Origin: an uncultured Actinomycetes bacterium
GTDB taxonomy: Bacteria; Actinomycetota; Thermoleophilia; Solirubrobacterales; 70-9
Direction of reading: 5' to 3'
Assembly: GCA_946482365.1 (NCBI GenBank)
Contig: CAMLQY010000001.1
Coordinates: forward strand, 62,001 to 126,000
DNA: 64,000 nucleotides
This document shows positions 23,483-32,194 of the stretch, in pieces. The number at the start of each line of letters is the position of its first letter. The stretch's first letter is position 1. Both the position numbers and the translations under genes were made by a program. The notes beneath the pieces were generated by a model. That model saw nothing but the letters and a program-made list of their open reading frames with translations, made no database searches and was not told the DNA's origin.

Positions 23483-24571
23483 GTGGCAACGATCGCGAAC
23501 AGGCTTCGCAAGGCGCTCGCCGGTCCCGAGCACGGCTCGGGCGATTCGGTCGAGTCGCTGGCGGCGATTCGTGCGGAGGCGCGCCGTGAGCGCCTGCTCG
23601 ACATGCAGGTGCGACTGCGCCCCTACAGGAGCGGCTGCTTCGCGATCCTCGCCCTGGCCCTGGCTTCGGTCTCCTCGGAGATCGGCTGGTGGTGGGTCAT
23701 ACCGCTCACGGTCGGCCTCGCGGGGTTCACGGTCGCCGACCACTTCATGAAGCGCAGCAGCCACCCCGGCCTCTGGGCCGCCACCGCCTGGGGGATCCTG
23801 CCGCTGCTCCTCGCCGACGCGGTCGTCACGACCGGCGGCGCCGACAGTCCGGTCCTGATGTGGTTCGCGCTGCCCGCCGTGACGCTCGGCGCGCGGTTCT
23901 CTCCACGCGGGATGGCTTTGGGCACCGCCTACATCCTCGCCCTGCTGCTCGTCGCCACCGTCGGGCTCGACCAGGCAACCGCGTCAGAGCACCACAAGGA
24001 CGTGATCGCGGCCTGCGCGCTGGTGCTCAGCACGGTGGTCCTCTCCGGGGCCCTGGTCGAGTCCGACCGCGCCCACCGCCGCAGCTCCACGCTCGACCCC
24101 TTGACCGGGCTCTTCAACCGCAACGCGCTCGAGCAGCGCCTCGCCGAGCTCGACGGCCAGCCGAGCAGCGACGAGGGCGGGCTCTCCCACGCTCTGCTGC
24201 TCTGCGACCTCGACCATTTCAAGCGGGTCAACGACCGGCTCGGACACGCCACCGGCGACAAGGTCCTGCAGGACGTCGCCTACACGATGCGCTCCGTTTT
24301 GCGCGCCGGCGATTCGATCTACAGGATCGGCGGCGAGGAGATCCTCGTCGTCCTGCCCGGCGCCAGCAAGGAGGACGCGGTCGCGGTCGCCGAGCGCCTG
24401 CGCAAGGCGGTGCGGGAGCGACGCCCGGTCGGGGTGGAGGTGACGGTCAGCATCGGGGTTGCGGTCTCCAGGTCGGGCGTGGTCAGCACCGACGACATGG
24501 TCGCCAGGGCCGATACCGCTCTTTACTCAGCGAAGGCTGGCGGCCGCGACATGGTCTTCATGTCGAACTGA
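23483..24571 (+). CDS. Membrane-bound GGDEF diguanylate cyclase
   Basis: 362 aa, GTG start. About six hydrophobic segments lie between residues 50 and 195, followed by a GGDEF domain from about 205 (DPLTGLFNRNALEQRL, LCDLDHFKRVND, GHATGDKVL). The active loop reads GGEEI rather than GGDEF; Glu at the third position is seen in active cyclases, the final Ile is less usual. An RAGD five residues upstream fits the RxxD inhibitory site for c-di-GMP. It would make c-di-GMP at the membrane in response to an unknown signal. Confidence 0.9.
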   Translation: MATIANRLRKALAGPEHGSGDSVESLAAIRAEARRERLLDMQVRLRPYRSGCFAILALALASVSSEIGWWWVIPLTVGLAGFTVADHFMKRSSHPGLWAATAWGILPLLLADAVVTTGGADSPVLMWFALPAVTLGARFSPRGMALGTAYILALLLVATVGLDQATASEHHKDVIAACALVLSTVVLSGALVESDRAHRRSSTLDPLTGLFNRNALEQRLAELDGQPSSDEGGLSHALLLCDLDHFKRVNDRLGHATGDKVLQDVAYTMRSVLRAGDSIYRIGGEEILVVLPGASKEDAVAVAERLRKAVRERRPVGVEVTVSIGVAVSRSGVVSTDDMVARADTALYSAKAGGRDMVFMSN

Positions 24572-24576
24572 CGCCC

Positions 24577-25626
24577 TTAGCGGCTGAGGTCGATGCCCTC
24601 GTCCAGGCGCGAGGCGAAGGCCGCGATCAGCTCGACGGTCGCCTCGACGTCGGCCAGGTCGACCATCTCGACCGGGGAGTGCATGTAGCGCAGCGGGATC
24701 TCGACCAGGCCCGTGGGGATGCCCGAGCGGGCGAACTGGACGGCGTCGGCGTCGGTGCCGGTCGAGTTGCCGGAGGCGCCGAGCGTGTGCTCGATCCCGG
24801 CCTCCTCGGCGGTCTCGACCAGCAGCTCGAAGACCCTGGGGGAGAGGGTGGCGCCGCGGAAGATCACCGGCCCGGAGCCCAGCGTGTGGCTGCCCAGCTC
24901 CTTCTCCTCGACGCCGGGCGCGTCGGTGGCGTGGGTGACGTCGACGACGACGGCGAGGTCCGGTTTCACGGCGAAGGCAGAGGTGCGGGCGCCGTAGAGG
25001 CCGATCTCCTCCTGCACGGCGGCGATCGCGGCGAAGCTGCCGCTCAGCGAGCCGCGCTCGTGACAGCGGCGCAGCGCCTCCAGCGCCACGTAGGCACCGA
25101 GCCGGTTGTCCATCGAGCGGGAGATGGCGCGAGAGCCGGCAAGGCGCTTCGGCTCGCTCGCGATCACGACCGGGTCGCCGACCCGGACCAGCTCGGCGGC
25201 CTCCTCGCGATCGGCGGCGCCGACGTCGATGTGCAGGCCCTTCAGCTCGACCACCTTCTTGCGCGCGTCGGCGTCGAGCAGGTGCAGCGGCTTGCGCCCG
25301 ATCACCCCGAGCACCGGGCCGTTCGGGCCCTGGACCTCGACCCGCTGCCCGACCAGGATCTGCGGGTCCCAGCCCCCGATCGGCGCGAACCAGAGGAAGC
25401 CCTTCTCGTCGATGTGGCGGACGACCAGGCCGATCTCGTCGATGTGGCCGACGACGGCGAGGAGGGGCGAGGCCTCGCCTGCGCGGGCGACGGAGGAGCC
25501 GATGCCGTCGGTCGAGAGGGATGCGAAGGAGGCCTCCTCGCGCCACAGCGTGGCGGCGGGCGTCTCGTATCCCGAGGGGCCGGGGACTCGCAGGAGCCTG
25601 TCGAGGAACTCTGGGGTCGCGTTCAC
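24577..25626 (-). CDS. M42 glutamyl aminopeptidase/deblocking aminopeptidase
   Basis: 349 aa, GTG start. It has the M42 TET-peptidase features: PGPSGYE near the start, VVGHIDEIGL (metal His/Asp), SMDNRLGAY with Asp, AAVQEEIGLYGA with catalytic and metal Glu, VVDVTHATD, and the C-terminal His in RYMHSPVEMVD. It probably forms large cytoplasmic assemblies that trim peptides from proteasome or Lon. It is convergent with the GGDEF gene and divergent from the SDR gene, with 65 nt between those starts. Confidence 0.9.
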   Translation of the reverse strand: MNATPEFLDRLLRVPGPSGYETPAATLWREEASFASLSTDGIGSSVARAGEASPLLAVVGHIDEIGLVVRHIDEKGFLWFAPIGGWDPQILVGQRVEVQGPNGPVLGVIGRKPLHLLDADARKKVVELKGLHIDVGAADREEAAELVRVGDPVVIASEPKRLAGSRAISRSMDNRLGAYVALEALRRCHERGSLSGSFAAIAAVQEEIGLYGARTSAFAVKPDLAVVVDVTHATDAPGVEEKELGSHTLGSGPVIFRGATLSPRVFELLVETAEEAGIEHTLGASGNSTGTDADAVQFARSGIPTGLVEIPLRYMHSPVEMVDLADVEATVELIAAFASRLDEGIDLSR

Positions 25627-25634
25627 GGCGCGGC

Positions 25635-25640
25635 AGTATG
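25635..25640 (-). promoter_or_regulatory. -10 element CATACT upstream of M42 peptidase
   Basis: On the minus strand CATACT ends 8 nt before GTG 25626. Confidence 0.4.
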
Positions 25641-25677
25641 CCGCATCGAACAGACGTCCGCTTTTGGCCGATTCGAA

Positions 25678-25683
25678 TAGTTT
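25678..25683 (+). promoter_or_regulatory. -10 element TAGTTT upstream of SDR
   Basis: TAGTTT ends 8 nt before GTG 25692 in the short divergent spacer. Confidence 0.45.
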
Positions 25684-25691
25684 TCGGAACC

Positions 25692-26507
25692 GTGAGCACT
25701 TCCGGGATCACGGCGCTCGTCACCGGCGCCTCCAGCGGCATCGGCGAGGCCGCGGCGCGGCGGCTCGCCCGCGAGCCCGGCATGGAGCTGATCCTCGTCG
25801 CGCGGCGTGAGGAGCGCCTGCGGGCCCTCGCCGAGTCGCTGCCCTGCAAGGCCAGCTGCGTCGCCGTGGACCTGACCGGGGCCGACGCGCCCGAGCGCGT
25901 CCGCGCCCACGTCTCCGAGCAGGGGGGCCGGCTGACGCTGCTGGTCAACAACGCCGGCGCCGCTTGGCGCGGCACCTTCGGCGAGGGCGGCCATGCCAAC
26001 GTCCGCCGCCACATGGAGCTCAACTTCGACGCGGTCGTCCGCCTCACCGAGGCCCTGCTGCCGGCGCTGCGGGCCTCGGCGCCGAGCGCGATCGTCAACG
26101 TCGCCAGCACCGCCGGCCGGGTCGCCCGCGCCGGCACCGGCTCCTACTCGGCCAGCAAGTTCGCGCTGATCGGCTGGACCGACTCGCTCTACGCCGAGGA
26201 GCGCTCCAACGGGGTCCACGTCGGCCTCGTCCTCCCCGGCTTCATCGCCACCGAGGGCTTCCCGGCGACCGAGCTGCGCGAGAAAGCGCTGACCCGCTGG
26301 ATCGTCTCCGAGCCCGAGCGGGTCGCCGAGGCGATCGTCGAGACCGGGCTCCGGGGCAAGGCCGAGCGCTACGTGCCGCGCGGCTACGCGATCGCGGCGG
26401 CGCTTCGCGTCCTCGCGCCCGGCCTGGTCCGCCGGGCCCTCGCCGGCGGCTCGGCGGCGAGGCTGACGACCACGACCGCGGCAGAAGCCGAAGGGCAGCG
26501 CCGCTAG
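25692..26507 (+). CDS. Short-chain dehydrogenase/reductase
   Basis: 271 aa from GTG 25692; the longer in-frame reading runs through the divergent promoter and is unlikely. Classical SDR: TGASSGIGEA cofactor loop, Asp in VAVDLTG suggesting NAD or NADP discrimination, NNAG, the Ser in NVASTAGR, YSASK with Tyr/Lys, and LPGFIATEG. Residues 215-271 carry a hydrophobic C-terminal extension that may touch the membrane. Substrate unknown. Confidence 0.88.
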   Translation: MSTSGITALVTGASSGIGEAAARRLAREPGMELILVARREERLRALAESLPCKASCVAVDLTGADAPERVRAHVSEQGGRLTLLVNNAGAAWRGTFGEGGHANVRRHMELNFDAVVRLTEALLPALRASAPSAIVNVASTAGRVARAGTGSYSASKFALIGWTDSLYAEERSNGVHVGLVLPGFIATEGFPATELREKALTRWIVSEPERVAEAIVETGLRGKAERYVPRGYAIAAALRVLAPGLVRRALAGGSAARLTTTTAAEAEGQRR

Positions 26508-26534
26508 GGGAAGGGCAGGCCCGGTCGGCTCCGC

Positions 26535-27023
26535 TCAGGTGAAGCGGGACGGCGTGATCCGGCAGTAGTGGAATTCGAAGACGAAGCCGACGTTGTTGGC
26601 CGCGTTGGCACTGCGTTCGACCCGGATCCGTTCGTGCGCGGCGCGGATCCTGTTCTCGGCCTTCAGCGCCTTGCCCAGGCCGCGGAGGTTCTTCTGCACG
26701 ATCCTCAGCTGATCGAGCCACCGCGACAGCCGCGCGTCGTCTTCGGGCGGCCGGGGCACCGCGGAGAGCTTGCCGACGGTCGAGCCGAACGCAGCCGAGG
26801 CGTGGATGAACTGCGCGCCGGCCTCCTTCAGCCTGCCGTTCCGCGCCTTGGCCTGGACGTTCTCGAGGATGCGCTCGTTGGCGATCGTGTTCGCTTCGCA
26901 GATCGGCTCGACCTGGGAGACGTATTCGGCCCGGCTCGGGGTTGCTTCCTCAGCGACGGCTGCGCCGGCGAGCAGCAGCGTCGCGGCGACCGCAAGCAGG
27001 GCTGTTCGTGCAGACACTCCCAT
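26535..27023 (-). CDS. Secreted helical protein, unknown
   Basis: 162 aa. It has a signal peptide (1-24, AVA-E), then a mostly helical mature part with conserved-looking Cys in PICEAN (about 42) and FHYCRI (about 155), which could form one disulfide joining the ends. No family is recognised by name. It is convergent with the SDR gene and divergent from efp, with about 70 nt to the efp start. Confidence 0.65.
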   Translation of the reverse strand: MGVSARTALLAVAATLLLAGAAVAEEATPSRAEYVSQVEPICEANTIANERILENVQAKARNGRLKEAGAQFIHASAAFGSTVGKLSAVPRPPEDDARLSRWLDQLRIVQKNLRGLGKALKAENRIRAAHERIRVERSANAANNVGFVFEFHYCRITPSRFT

Positions 27024-27081
27024 TCCCAGGTCGCCAAGCTTACGGCCCGCCGGCGACGAGGCCCGCTTCCAGTGTCCTGAC

Positions 27082-27087
27082 TAGGAT
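27082..27087 (+). promoter_or_regulatory. -10 element TAGGAT upstream of efp
   Basis: TAGGAT ends 8 nt before GTG 27096. Confidence 0.55.
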
Positions 27088-27095
27088 TTGCCGCC

Positions 27096-27656
27096 GTGAT
27101 CTCCACCAACGAATTCAAGAACGGCTCGCACATCGAGATCGACGGCACGATCTTCCGCATCGTCGAGTTCCAGCACGTCAAGCCTGGCAAGGGCGGGGCC
27201 TTCGTGCGGACCAAGCTGCGCAAGATCGAGGACGGCTCGGTGCAGGACAAGACATTCCGCGCGGGGGAGAAGTTCCGGCCGGTGCGCACCGAATCGCGCA
27301 AGATGCAGTACCTCTACGACTCCGGCGACGCCGCCGTCTTCATGGACAGCCGCGACTTCGAGCAGGTCGAGATCCCGCGCGAGGCCGCCGGCGAGTCGAT
27401 GCAGTGGGTGCTGCCCAATGCGGAGGTCGACGTGCTCTTCGTCGACGAGCGGCCCAGCGACGTGCAGGTGGCGAGCGCGATCGAGATGAAGGTGACCGAG
27501 ACCGAGCCCGGCGTGAAGGGCGACACCGCCTCGGGCGGCGGCAGCAAGCCGGCCACGCTCGAGTCCGGCGTCACTGTCCAAGTCCCCCTCTTCATCGAGG
27601 AGGGCGAGACGATCCGCGTCGACACCCGCAGCGGCGAGTACGTTTCGCGCGCGTAG
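27096..27656 (+). CDS. efp: Elongation factor P
   Basis: 186 aa, GTG start. Three beta-barrel domains; the domain I loop HVKPGKGGAF places Lys32 at the tip that contacts the peptidyl-transferase centre. Domain III ends with the VPLFIEEGETIRVDTRSGEYVSR signature. It relieves ribosome stalling at polyproline. No EpmA/EarP/YmfI-type modification gene is visible in this window. nusB follows after 38 nt. Confidence 0.97.
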   Translation: MISTNEFKNGSHIEIDGTIFRIVEFQHVKPGKGGAFVRTKLRKIEDGSVQDKTFRAGEKFRPVRTESRKMQYLYDSGDAAVFMDSRDFEQVEIPREAAGESMQWVLPNAEVDVLFVDERPSDVQVASAIEMKVTETEPGVKGDTASGGGSKPATLESGVTVQVPLFIEEGETIRVDTRSGEYVSRA

Positions 27657-27694
27657 CGCTCGGCCGACCGGCGGAAGCGCGAGAATGAGAGCCC

Positions 27695-28075
27695 ATGCGT
27701 AGGTCCGACCAACGCCGCGACGCCGTCTTCGCCTGCTACCAGCGCGACGTCACCGGCCGCCCGCTGGAGGAGCTGGTGGCCGAGTCGAGGCCGTTCACGC
27801 GCGAGCTGGCGGCCGGGGTCGAGGCGCACCGCGACGAGCTCGACGCGGCGATCGCCGCTCACGCCAAGGGCTGGGAGCTGGAGCGGATCGCGCCGCTGGA
27901 GCGCAACGTGATGCGGGTGGCGCTGTACGAGATCGAGCACTCCGGCGACGTGCCGACCGAGGTGGCGATCGACGAGGCGGTGGAGATCGCCAAGGAGTAC
28001 TGCGGCGTCGACGCGCCCGGCTTCGTCAACGGCGTGCTCGGCGCGATTGCCCGGGAGCGGGAGGGCGTGCGGTGA
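27695..28075 (+). CDS. nusB: Transcription antitermination factor NusB
   Basis: 126 aa, ATG start, all-helical NusB fold: RRDAVFACYQRDVTG, the LERIAPLERNVMRVALYEI core helix, and DEAVEIAKEYCG..APGFVNGVLGAI. It binds boxA with NusE during rRNA transcription. Its stop overlaps the GTG of the XseB-like gene by 4 nt. Confidence 0.95.
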   Translation: MRRSDQRRDAVFACYQRDVTGRPLEELVAESRPFTRELAAGVEAHRDELDAAIAAHAKGWELERIAPLERNVMRVALYEIEHSGDVPTEVAIDEAVEIAKEYCGVDAPGFVNGVLGAIAREREGVR

Positions 28076-28245
28076 GTCGCCTGCGCGAGATCTCCGAGCG
28101 GCTCGGCGCGATCGCTCGCGAGCTGGAGGCGGGCGAGGCCGGCGACGCGCGTGCCGCGGAGCTGGCCGGCGAGGCGGCCGAGCTCGCAGCCGAGGCGGTC
28201 GAGGAGGCGAACCGGCGCATCCGCGAGGGCGAGGCCGCCGCGTGA
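28072..28245 (+). CDS. Small XseB-like protein
   Basis: 57 aa from GTG 28072, which overlaps the nusB stop by 4 nt. It is a single amphipathic helix pair with the pattern LREISERLGAIARELEAGE ... AAELAGEAAELAAEA, resembling exonuclease VII small subunit. Position before ispA-dxs is typical for xseB, but no xseA is present here and similarity is low, so this is a tentative call. It could instead be an unrelated small coiled-coil protein. Confidence 0.5.
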   Translation: MSRLREISERLGAIARELEAGEAGDARAAELAGEAAELAAEAVEEANRRIREGEAAA

Positions 28246-28252
28246 CCCGGCC

Positions 28253-28301
28253 CTTCCGGTGCGCTTTATGCCATTCATGCCCACATAAGGCGCACCGGAA
28301 G
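28253..28301. repeat. 18-bp palindrome abutting the ispA start
   Basis: Arms 28253-28270 and 28284-28301 pair with one G-T position and a 13-nt loop. The right arm ends 2 nt before GTG 28304 and contains both candidate ribosome sites (AAGG and GGAAG), so the hairpin would hide them. The arm CTTCCGGTGCGC recurs at 47134. Confidence 0.75.
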
Positions 28302-28303
28302 CC

Positions 28304-29167
28304 GTGAGCTATCCGGAAGACCTCCAGACTCTGGTTGACGCCGAGCTGGAGCGGCTGCGCTTCGCCCAGACCGGCCCCACCGCCGGTCTGGAGGAGGCGA
28401 TGCGCTACTCGCTACTGGCGGGGGGCAAGCGCGTGCGCCCCGTCCTGGCGCTGGCGACGGCGCGAGCGCTCGGCGCCGAGCCGGAGCGCTTCCTGCCGGT
28501 TGCCTGCGCAATCGAGCTGATCCACACCTACTCGCTGATCCACGACGACCTGCCGGCGATGGACGACGACGAGCTGCGGCGCGGCTTACCGACCTCCCAC
28601 GTCAGGTACGGCGAGGACGTGGCGATCCTCGCCGGCGACGGGCTCTTCGCCGAGGCGGTGCGGCTCTCCTGCGAACAGCCGGGCGAGCCGGCGCGGGTGC
28701 TCGCGGCGCTGCGCGAGCTGAGCGCGGCAACAGGGGTCGAGGGGATGGTCGGCGGCCAGTACGTCGACGTGGTCGGCGGCCGTCGCGATGCCGGGGAGCT
28801 GCGGGAGCTGCACGCGCTGAAGACGGGCAGCTTGATCGCCGCGAGCGTCGGGGTGGTGCTCGTCCTCGAGGGGCTGGACGAAACTGAGACAATGCCGTTT
28901 CGCCGCTTCGCCAGCGAGCTGGGCGTCCTCTTCCAGATCGTCGACGACATCCTCGACGTGACCGGGAGCGAGGAGCGGCTCGGCAAGCCGCGCGGAAGCG
29001 ACGAGCGACATGGCAAACTCACCTACGTCAGCCACTTCGGCCTCGAGCGGGCGCGCCGGCTCGCGGCCGAGTCCCATGCAAAGGCGGTCGACTCCCTCGA
29101 CGAGGCCGCCGGCGACACGTCCGACCTGCGGCAGGTAGCCGACTACATCTTCACCAGGAACGAATGA
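28304..29167 (+). CDS. ispA: Polyprenyl diphosphate synthase (farnesyl/geranyl type)
   Basis: 287 aa, GTG start. First Asp-rich motif DDLPAMDDDE with the compact spacing of bacterial FPP synthases, GGKRVRP upstream for IPP binding, GGQYVDV, and second Asp-rich motif FQIVDDILDVTGS. It condenses IPP with allylic diphosphates. It overlaps dxs by 4 nt, coupling precursor supply and chain building. Chain length cannot be settled by eye; FPP or GGPP are possible. Confidence 0.92.
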   Translation: MSYPEDLQTLVDAELERLRFAQTGPTAGLEEAMRYSLLAGGKRVRPVLALATARALGAEPERFLPVACAIELIHTYSLIHDDLPAMDDDELRRGLPTSHVRYGEDVAILAGDGLFAEAVRLSCEQPGEPARVLAALRELSAATGVEGMVGGQYVDVVGGRRDAGELRELHALKTGSLIAASVGVVLVLEGLDETETMPFRRFASELGVLFQIVDDILDVTGSEERLGKPRGSDERHGKLTYVSHFGLERARRLAAESHAKAVDSLDEAAGDTSDLRQVADYIFTRNE

Positions 29168-31197
29168 GCGACAACGGAAACTCAGCAGACCGCCAGGGCG
29201 AGGGGCCGCACCTGCTCGACGGCATCGAAGGGCCGGGCGACCTGCACGGCCTCGACGACGCCCAGCTGCAGCAGGTGGCGCGGGAGATGCGCGCCTACAT
29301 CATCGACACGATCGGGGAGATCGGCGGCCACTTCGGTGCCAACCTCGGCACCTGCGAGCTGGCGGTGGCGCTGCACAGCCTGCTCGAGTCGCCGCGTGAC
29401 AAGGTGCTCTGGGACGTCGGCCACCAGGCCTATCCGCACAAGATCCTCACCGGCCGCCGCGAGGAGCTGCCGACGATCCGCCAGTACGGAGGGCTCGCCC
29501 CGTTCTGCTCGGTCTTCGAGTCTGAGCACGACATCATGGGCGCGGGTCACGCCTCGACCTCGATCGGCTACGCGGTCGGGCTGAAGGAGGCGATGCGCAA
29601 GGGCATCGGCGAGGATGGCAGGGTGGCGGCCGTCATAGGCGACGGGGCCCTCACCGGCGGCGTCGCCTACGAGGCGCTGCACGCCGCCGGCGGCCTGCAG
29701 ACCCCGGTGGTGATCGTGCTCAACGACAACGGCATGTCGATCTCGCCCAACGTCGGGGCGCTCTCGCGCTACTTCAACCGGGTGCGGCTCAACCCGCGCC
29801 TCTACCACGCCCGCGAGGGGGTCGAGGACCGGCTCACCAAGCTGCCGCTCGGCCTCGGCAGGCGGATCGAACGGCTCGGGCCGGAGATCAAGTCGGCGAT
29901 CAAGGCCTACTGGGCGCCGGGGCTCTTCTTCGAGGAGCTCGACCTGGCCTACATGGGGGTTATCGACGGTCACGACGTGCCCGCCCTGCGCGAGGCCCTG
30001 CGCGAGGCATTCGACGCCGATCGACCGGTGATAGTCCACATCCACACGGTCAAGGGCAAGGGCTTCTCCCCGGCCGAGGAGGGCGGCCTCGAGGGCATGG
30101 AGAAATGGCATGCCGCCAAGCCCAACTCGATCGTCAACGGCGCCCCCGCGCCGAAGCCGGTTGGGGTGCAGGAATCGGACTCGCCGGAGGGGATCGCGCC
30201 GGAGCGGCTCGAGGTTCCGCCGGCGCCGAGCGCGCCGCCCCAGTACACCCAGGTCTTCGGCGACGCGATCGTCGCCGAGGCGCGGCGCGACCCGCGTGTG
30301 ATCGGGATCACTGCGGCGATGGCGGGGGGGACCGGGCTGCAGAAGCTCGCCGACGAGGTCCCCGGCCAGTACTACGACGTCGGCATCGCCGAGCAGAACG
30401 CCGTCCTGCTCGCCTCGGGCCTGGCGATCCAGGGCGCGAAGCCGGTTTGCGCGATCTACTCGACCTTCCTCCAGCGTGCCTTCGACCAGATCATCCACGA
30501 CGTCTGCCTGCAGGAGCTCGATGTCACCTTCGCCATGGACAGGGCGGGCCTCGTCGGCGACGACGGGCCTACTCACCACGGCGCCTTCGACGTCTCCTAC
30601 TTCCGTCCGATCCCCAACGTCGTCGTGATGGCGCCGCGCGACGAGGCGATGCTGGTCCACATGCTGCGCACGGCGGTGGCCCACGACGGCCCCGCGGCCC
30701 TTCGCTATCCGCGCGGCGCGGCCGAGGGGGCGGAGCTGCCGGCAGAGGCGAGGGAGATCCCGATCGGCACCGGCGAGGTGCTGGCGAGCGGTGAGCGAGT
30801 CGCCCTGCTCGGCTTCGGCTACGGGGTCCCGGTCGCCCTGGAGGCGGCGGGGATCCTCGCCGGGCACGGGCTCGAAGCGACCGTGGCCGACGCCCGCTTC
30901 GCCAAGCCGCTCGACGGCGAGCTCGCCGAGCGGCTCGCGCGCGAGCACGACCTGGTCGTGACGATCGAGGAGAACGTCCTGCCCGGCGGCTTCGGCTCGG
31001 CGGTGCTGGAGCACCTCGAGGACGCTTTCTCCGACCGGCCCGGCGACCGCGCCCACGTCATGCGCGTCGGGCTCCCGGATCGCTACGTCACCCACGGCAA
31101 GCCTGCCCTGCTGCGCGAGGAGGCCGGCCTCACCGGAGAGGCGGTCGCCCAGCGCGTCCTCGCCTCGCTGCGCTCGGGAGAGCCCGCCCTGAGCTGA
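29164..31197 (+). CDS. dxs: 1-deoxy-D-xylulose-5-phosphate synthase
   Basis: 677 aa, slightly longer than the usual 620-640 owing to an N-terminal extension and a linker near residues 320-360. TDP site GDGALTGGVAYEAL...LNDNGMSISPN, HTVKGKGFSPAE, the pyrimidine-domain GIAEQNAVLLASG with catalytic Glu, FAMDRAGLVGDDGPTHHGAFD, and a C-terminal transketolase domain with EENVLPGGFG. It makes DXP from pyruvate and G3P, the first MEP-pathway step. It is the last core gene before the accessory insertion. Confidence 0.97.
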   Translation: MSDNGNSADRQGEGPHLLDGIEGPGDLHGLDDAQLQQVAREMRAYIIDTIGEIGGHFGANLGTCELAVALHSLLESPRDKVLWDVGHQAYPHKILTGRREELPTIRQYGGLAPFCSVFESEHDIMGAGHASTSIGYAVGLKEAMRKGIGEDGRVAAVIGDGALTGGVAYEALHAAGGLQTPVVIVLNDNGMSISPNVGALSRYFNRVRLNPRLYHAREGVEDRLTKLPLGLGRRIERLGPEIKSAIKAYWAPGLFFEELDLAYMGVIDGHDVPALREALREAFDADRPVIVHIHTVKGKGFSPAEEGGLEGMEKWHAAKPNSIVNGAPAPKPVGVQESDSPEGIAPERLEVPPAPSAPPQYTQVFGDAIVAEARRDPRVIGITAAMAGGTGLQKLADEVPGQYYDVGIAEQNAVLLASGLAIQGAKPVCAIYSTFLQRAFDQIIHDVCLQELDVTFAMDRAGLVGDDGPTHHGAFDVSYFRPIPNVVVMAPRDEAMLVHMLRTAVAHDGPAALRYPRGAAEGAELPAEAREIPIGTGEVLASGERVALLGFGYGVPVALEAAGILAGHGLEATVADARFAKPLDGELAERLAREHDLVVTIEENVLPGGFGSAVLEHLEDAFSDRPGDRAHVMRVGLPDRYVTHGKPALLREEAGLTGEAVAQRVLASLRSGEPALS

Positions 31198-31257
31198 TCC
31201 GCCCAGTCTCCGCGCAGGCTTGCGTCAAAACGCTCAATCGGCTAGCCTCCAGGGGTC

Positions 31258-31303
31258 TCTTCTGGGGTTACTCGAGGGAGGAGAGACATCTCTATGTATG
31301 TGG
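31258..31303 (+). repeat. Hairpin motif, copy 1 (dxs side)
   Basis: It shares with 35796-35845 the layout TCTTCTGGGGTTACT, AGGGAGGAGAGA, a short inverted repeat (GAGA...TCTC), then TAT.TATGTGG and TCCG. The loop sequence differs while the pairing is kept. In both copies the motif runs into ATGTGG(C/A)TCCG, coding M-W-(L/I)-R. It could be a leader with a strong Shine-Dalgarno (GGAGG) or a boundary repeat of the accessory segment. Confidence 0.65.
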
Positions 31304-31397
31304 CTCCGCACGTCAGGGAGCGTCGTGGATCCACTACTTCGACCGCGCCGGTGCCCTGGGCATCGCGTCGCGGTGCCAGATTCGCCCGGTGGCGACC

Positions 31398-31403
31398 TAT
31401 CCT
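31398..31403 (+). promoter_or_regulatory. -10 element TATCCT, leaderless start
   Basis: TATCCT ends 6 nt before ATG 31410, supporting that start over GTG 31389 (which has CAGATT at the same spacing). Confidence 0.5.
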
Positions 31404-31409
31404 CCAGGG

Positions 31410-31820
31410 ATGGCTGAATCCAGACCTCCGGGACCGGCGACCGACCCGCTTTCCCGCGCCATGCTCTCCGACGCCGAGCGGCGAGTCGTGCAGCGGCTCG
31501 TGGATTCGCTTTGCAAGGAGCTCGGCGCCGATCTACGCGCTGTTTGGCTCTATGGCTCGAGGGCGCGCGGCGAACGAGCCAACGCCGAGTCCGACGTCGA
31601 CCTGATCGTTATCGCCGATGGGGGGGAGAGACGGTACGGCGCCAGGGTCAGCGACCTCCGTTACGAGATCGCCGAGGAGGAGGAGGGAGCAAACCCGGTG
31701 GGCTTTTCGGTCTACGTCCATGACCTCGATTGGCTGCGCGGACGCCGGGAGATTCGGTCCTTCTTCATCCAGGAGGTCGATCGCGACAAGCTCGTTCTCG
31801 CCGGAAGCGGGCTGGAATGA
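31410..31820 (+). CDS. MNT-family nucleotidyltransferase (antitoxin-like)
   Basis: 136 aa. Minimal nucleotidyltransferase fold with LYGSRARGERANAESDVDL: Gly49-Ser50, then Asp62 and Asp64 as metal ligands. The C-terminal third has VYVHDLDWL. It overlaps the next gene by 4 nt (ATGA). MNT partners of HEPN toxins can AMPylate the HEPN protein and silence it. The pair is type VII toxin-antitoxin-like, but defence or toxicity is inferred. Confidence 0.85.
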   Translation: MAESRPPGPATDPLSRAMLSDAERRVVQRLVDSLCKELGADLRAVWLYGSRARGERANAESDVDLIVIADGGERRYGARVSDLRYEIAEEEEGANPVGFSVYVHDLDWLRGRREIRSFFIQEVDRDKLVLAGSGLE

Positions 31821-32191
31821 GCCCTCGCTCGAAAGAGTTCATGGACGAGGCGCGCGATCGAGCGCGGGCCGCCCGGGAGCTGATCGCCTCTGGACACGCC
31901 GGCGCGGCGATAAGCACGGCCTACTACGCGATGCTCTACGCAGCGCGCGCTGCCCTCTCCGAGCGCGACGAGTACGCGAAGACCCACAGCGGAACATGGA
32001 CCCTCTTCAGCGAGCGTTTCGTGGCGACAGGCGCCTTCGACCGGGATCTCTACAAGTTCACCGGCCGCGCCCAGGAGGCGCGCCAGAAAGGCGACTACGA
32101 GGCGGCGCCGCTCTCGGAAGAGCTCGCCACCGAGCTCATCGATGCCGCCGAGCAGTTCATTGCTGCCGTCGAGCACATGCTCGACGTTTAG
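31817..32191 (+). CDS. HEPN-domain protein (toxin-like partner of MNT)
   Basis: 124 aa, all helical. The HEPN core shows SKEFMDEARDRARAARELI, STAYYAMLYAARAAL, the AKTHSGTWTLFSERF segment, and a last helix ELIDAAEQFIAAVEHML. The canonical RNase motif R-x4-6-H is not obvious, as in the AF-type HEPN subgroup usually paired with MNT. It is coupled to the MNT gene by a 4-nt overlap. It may bind nucleotides or RNA; catalytic activity is uncertain. Confidence 0.82.
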   Translation: MSPRSKEFMDEARDRARAARELIASGHAGAAISTAYYAMLYAARAALSERDEYAKTHSGTWTLFSERFVATGAFDRDLYKFTGRAQEARQKGDYEAAPLSEELATELIDAAEQFIAAVEHMLDV

Positions 32192-32194
32192 GCG

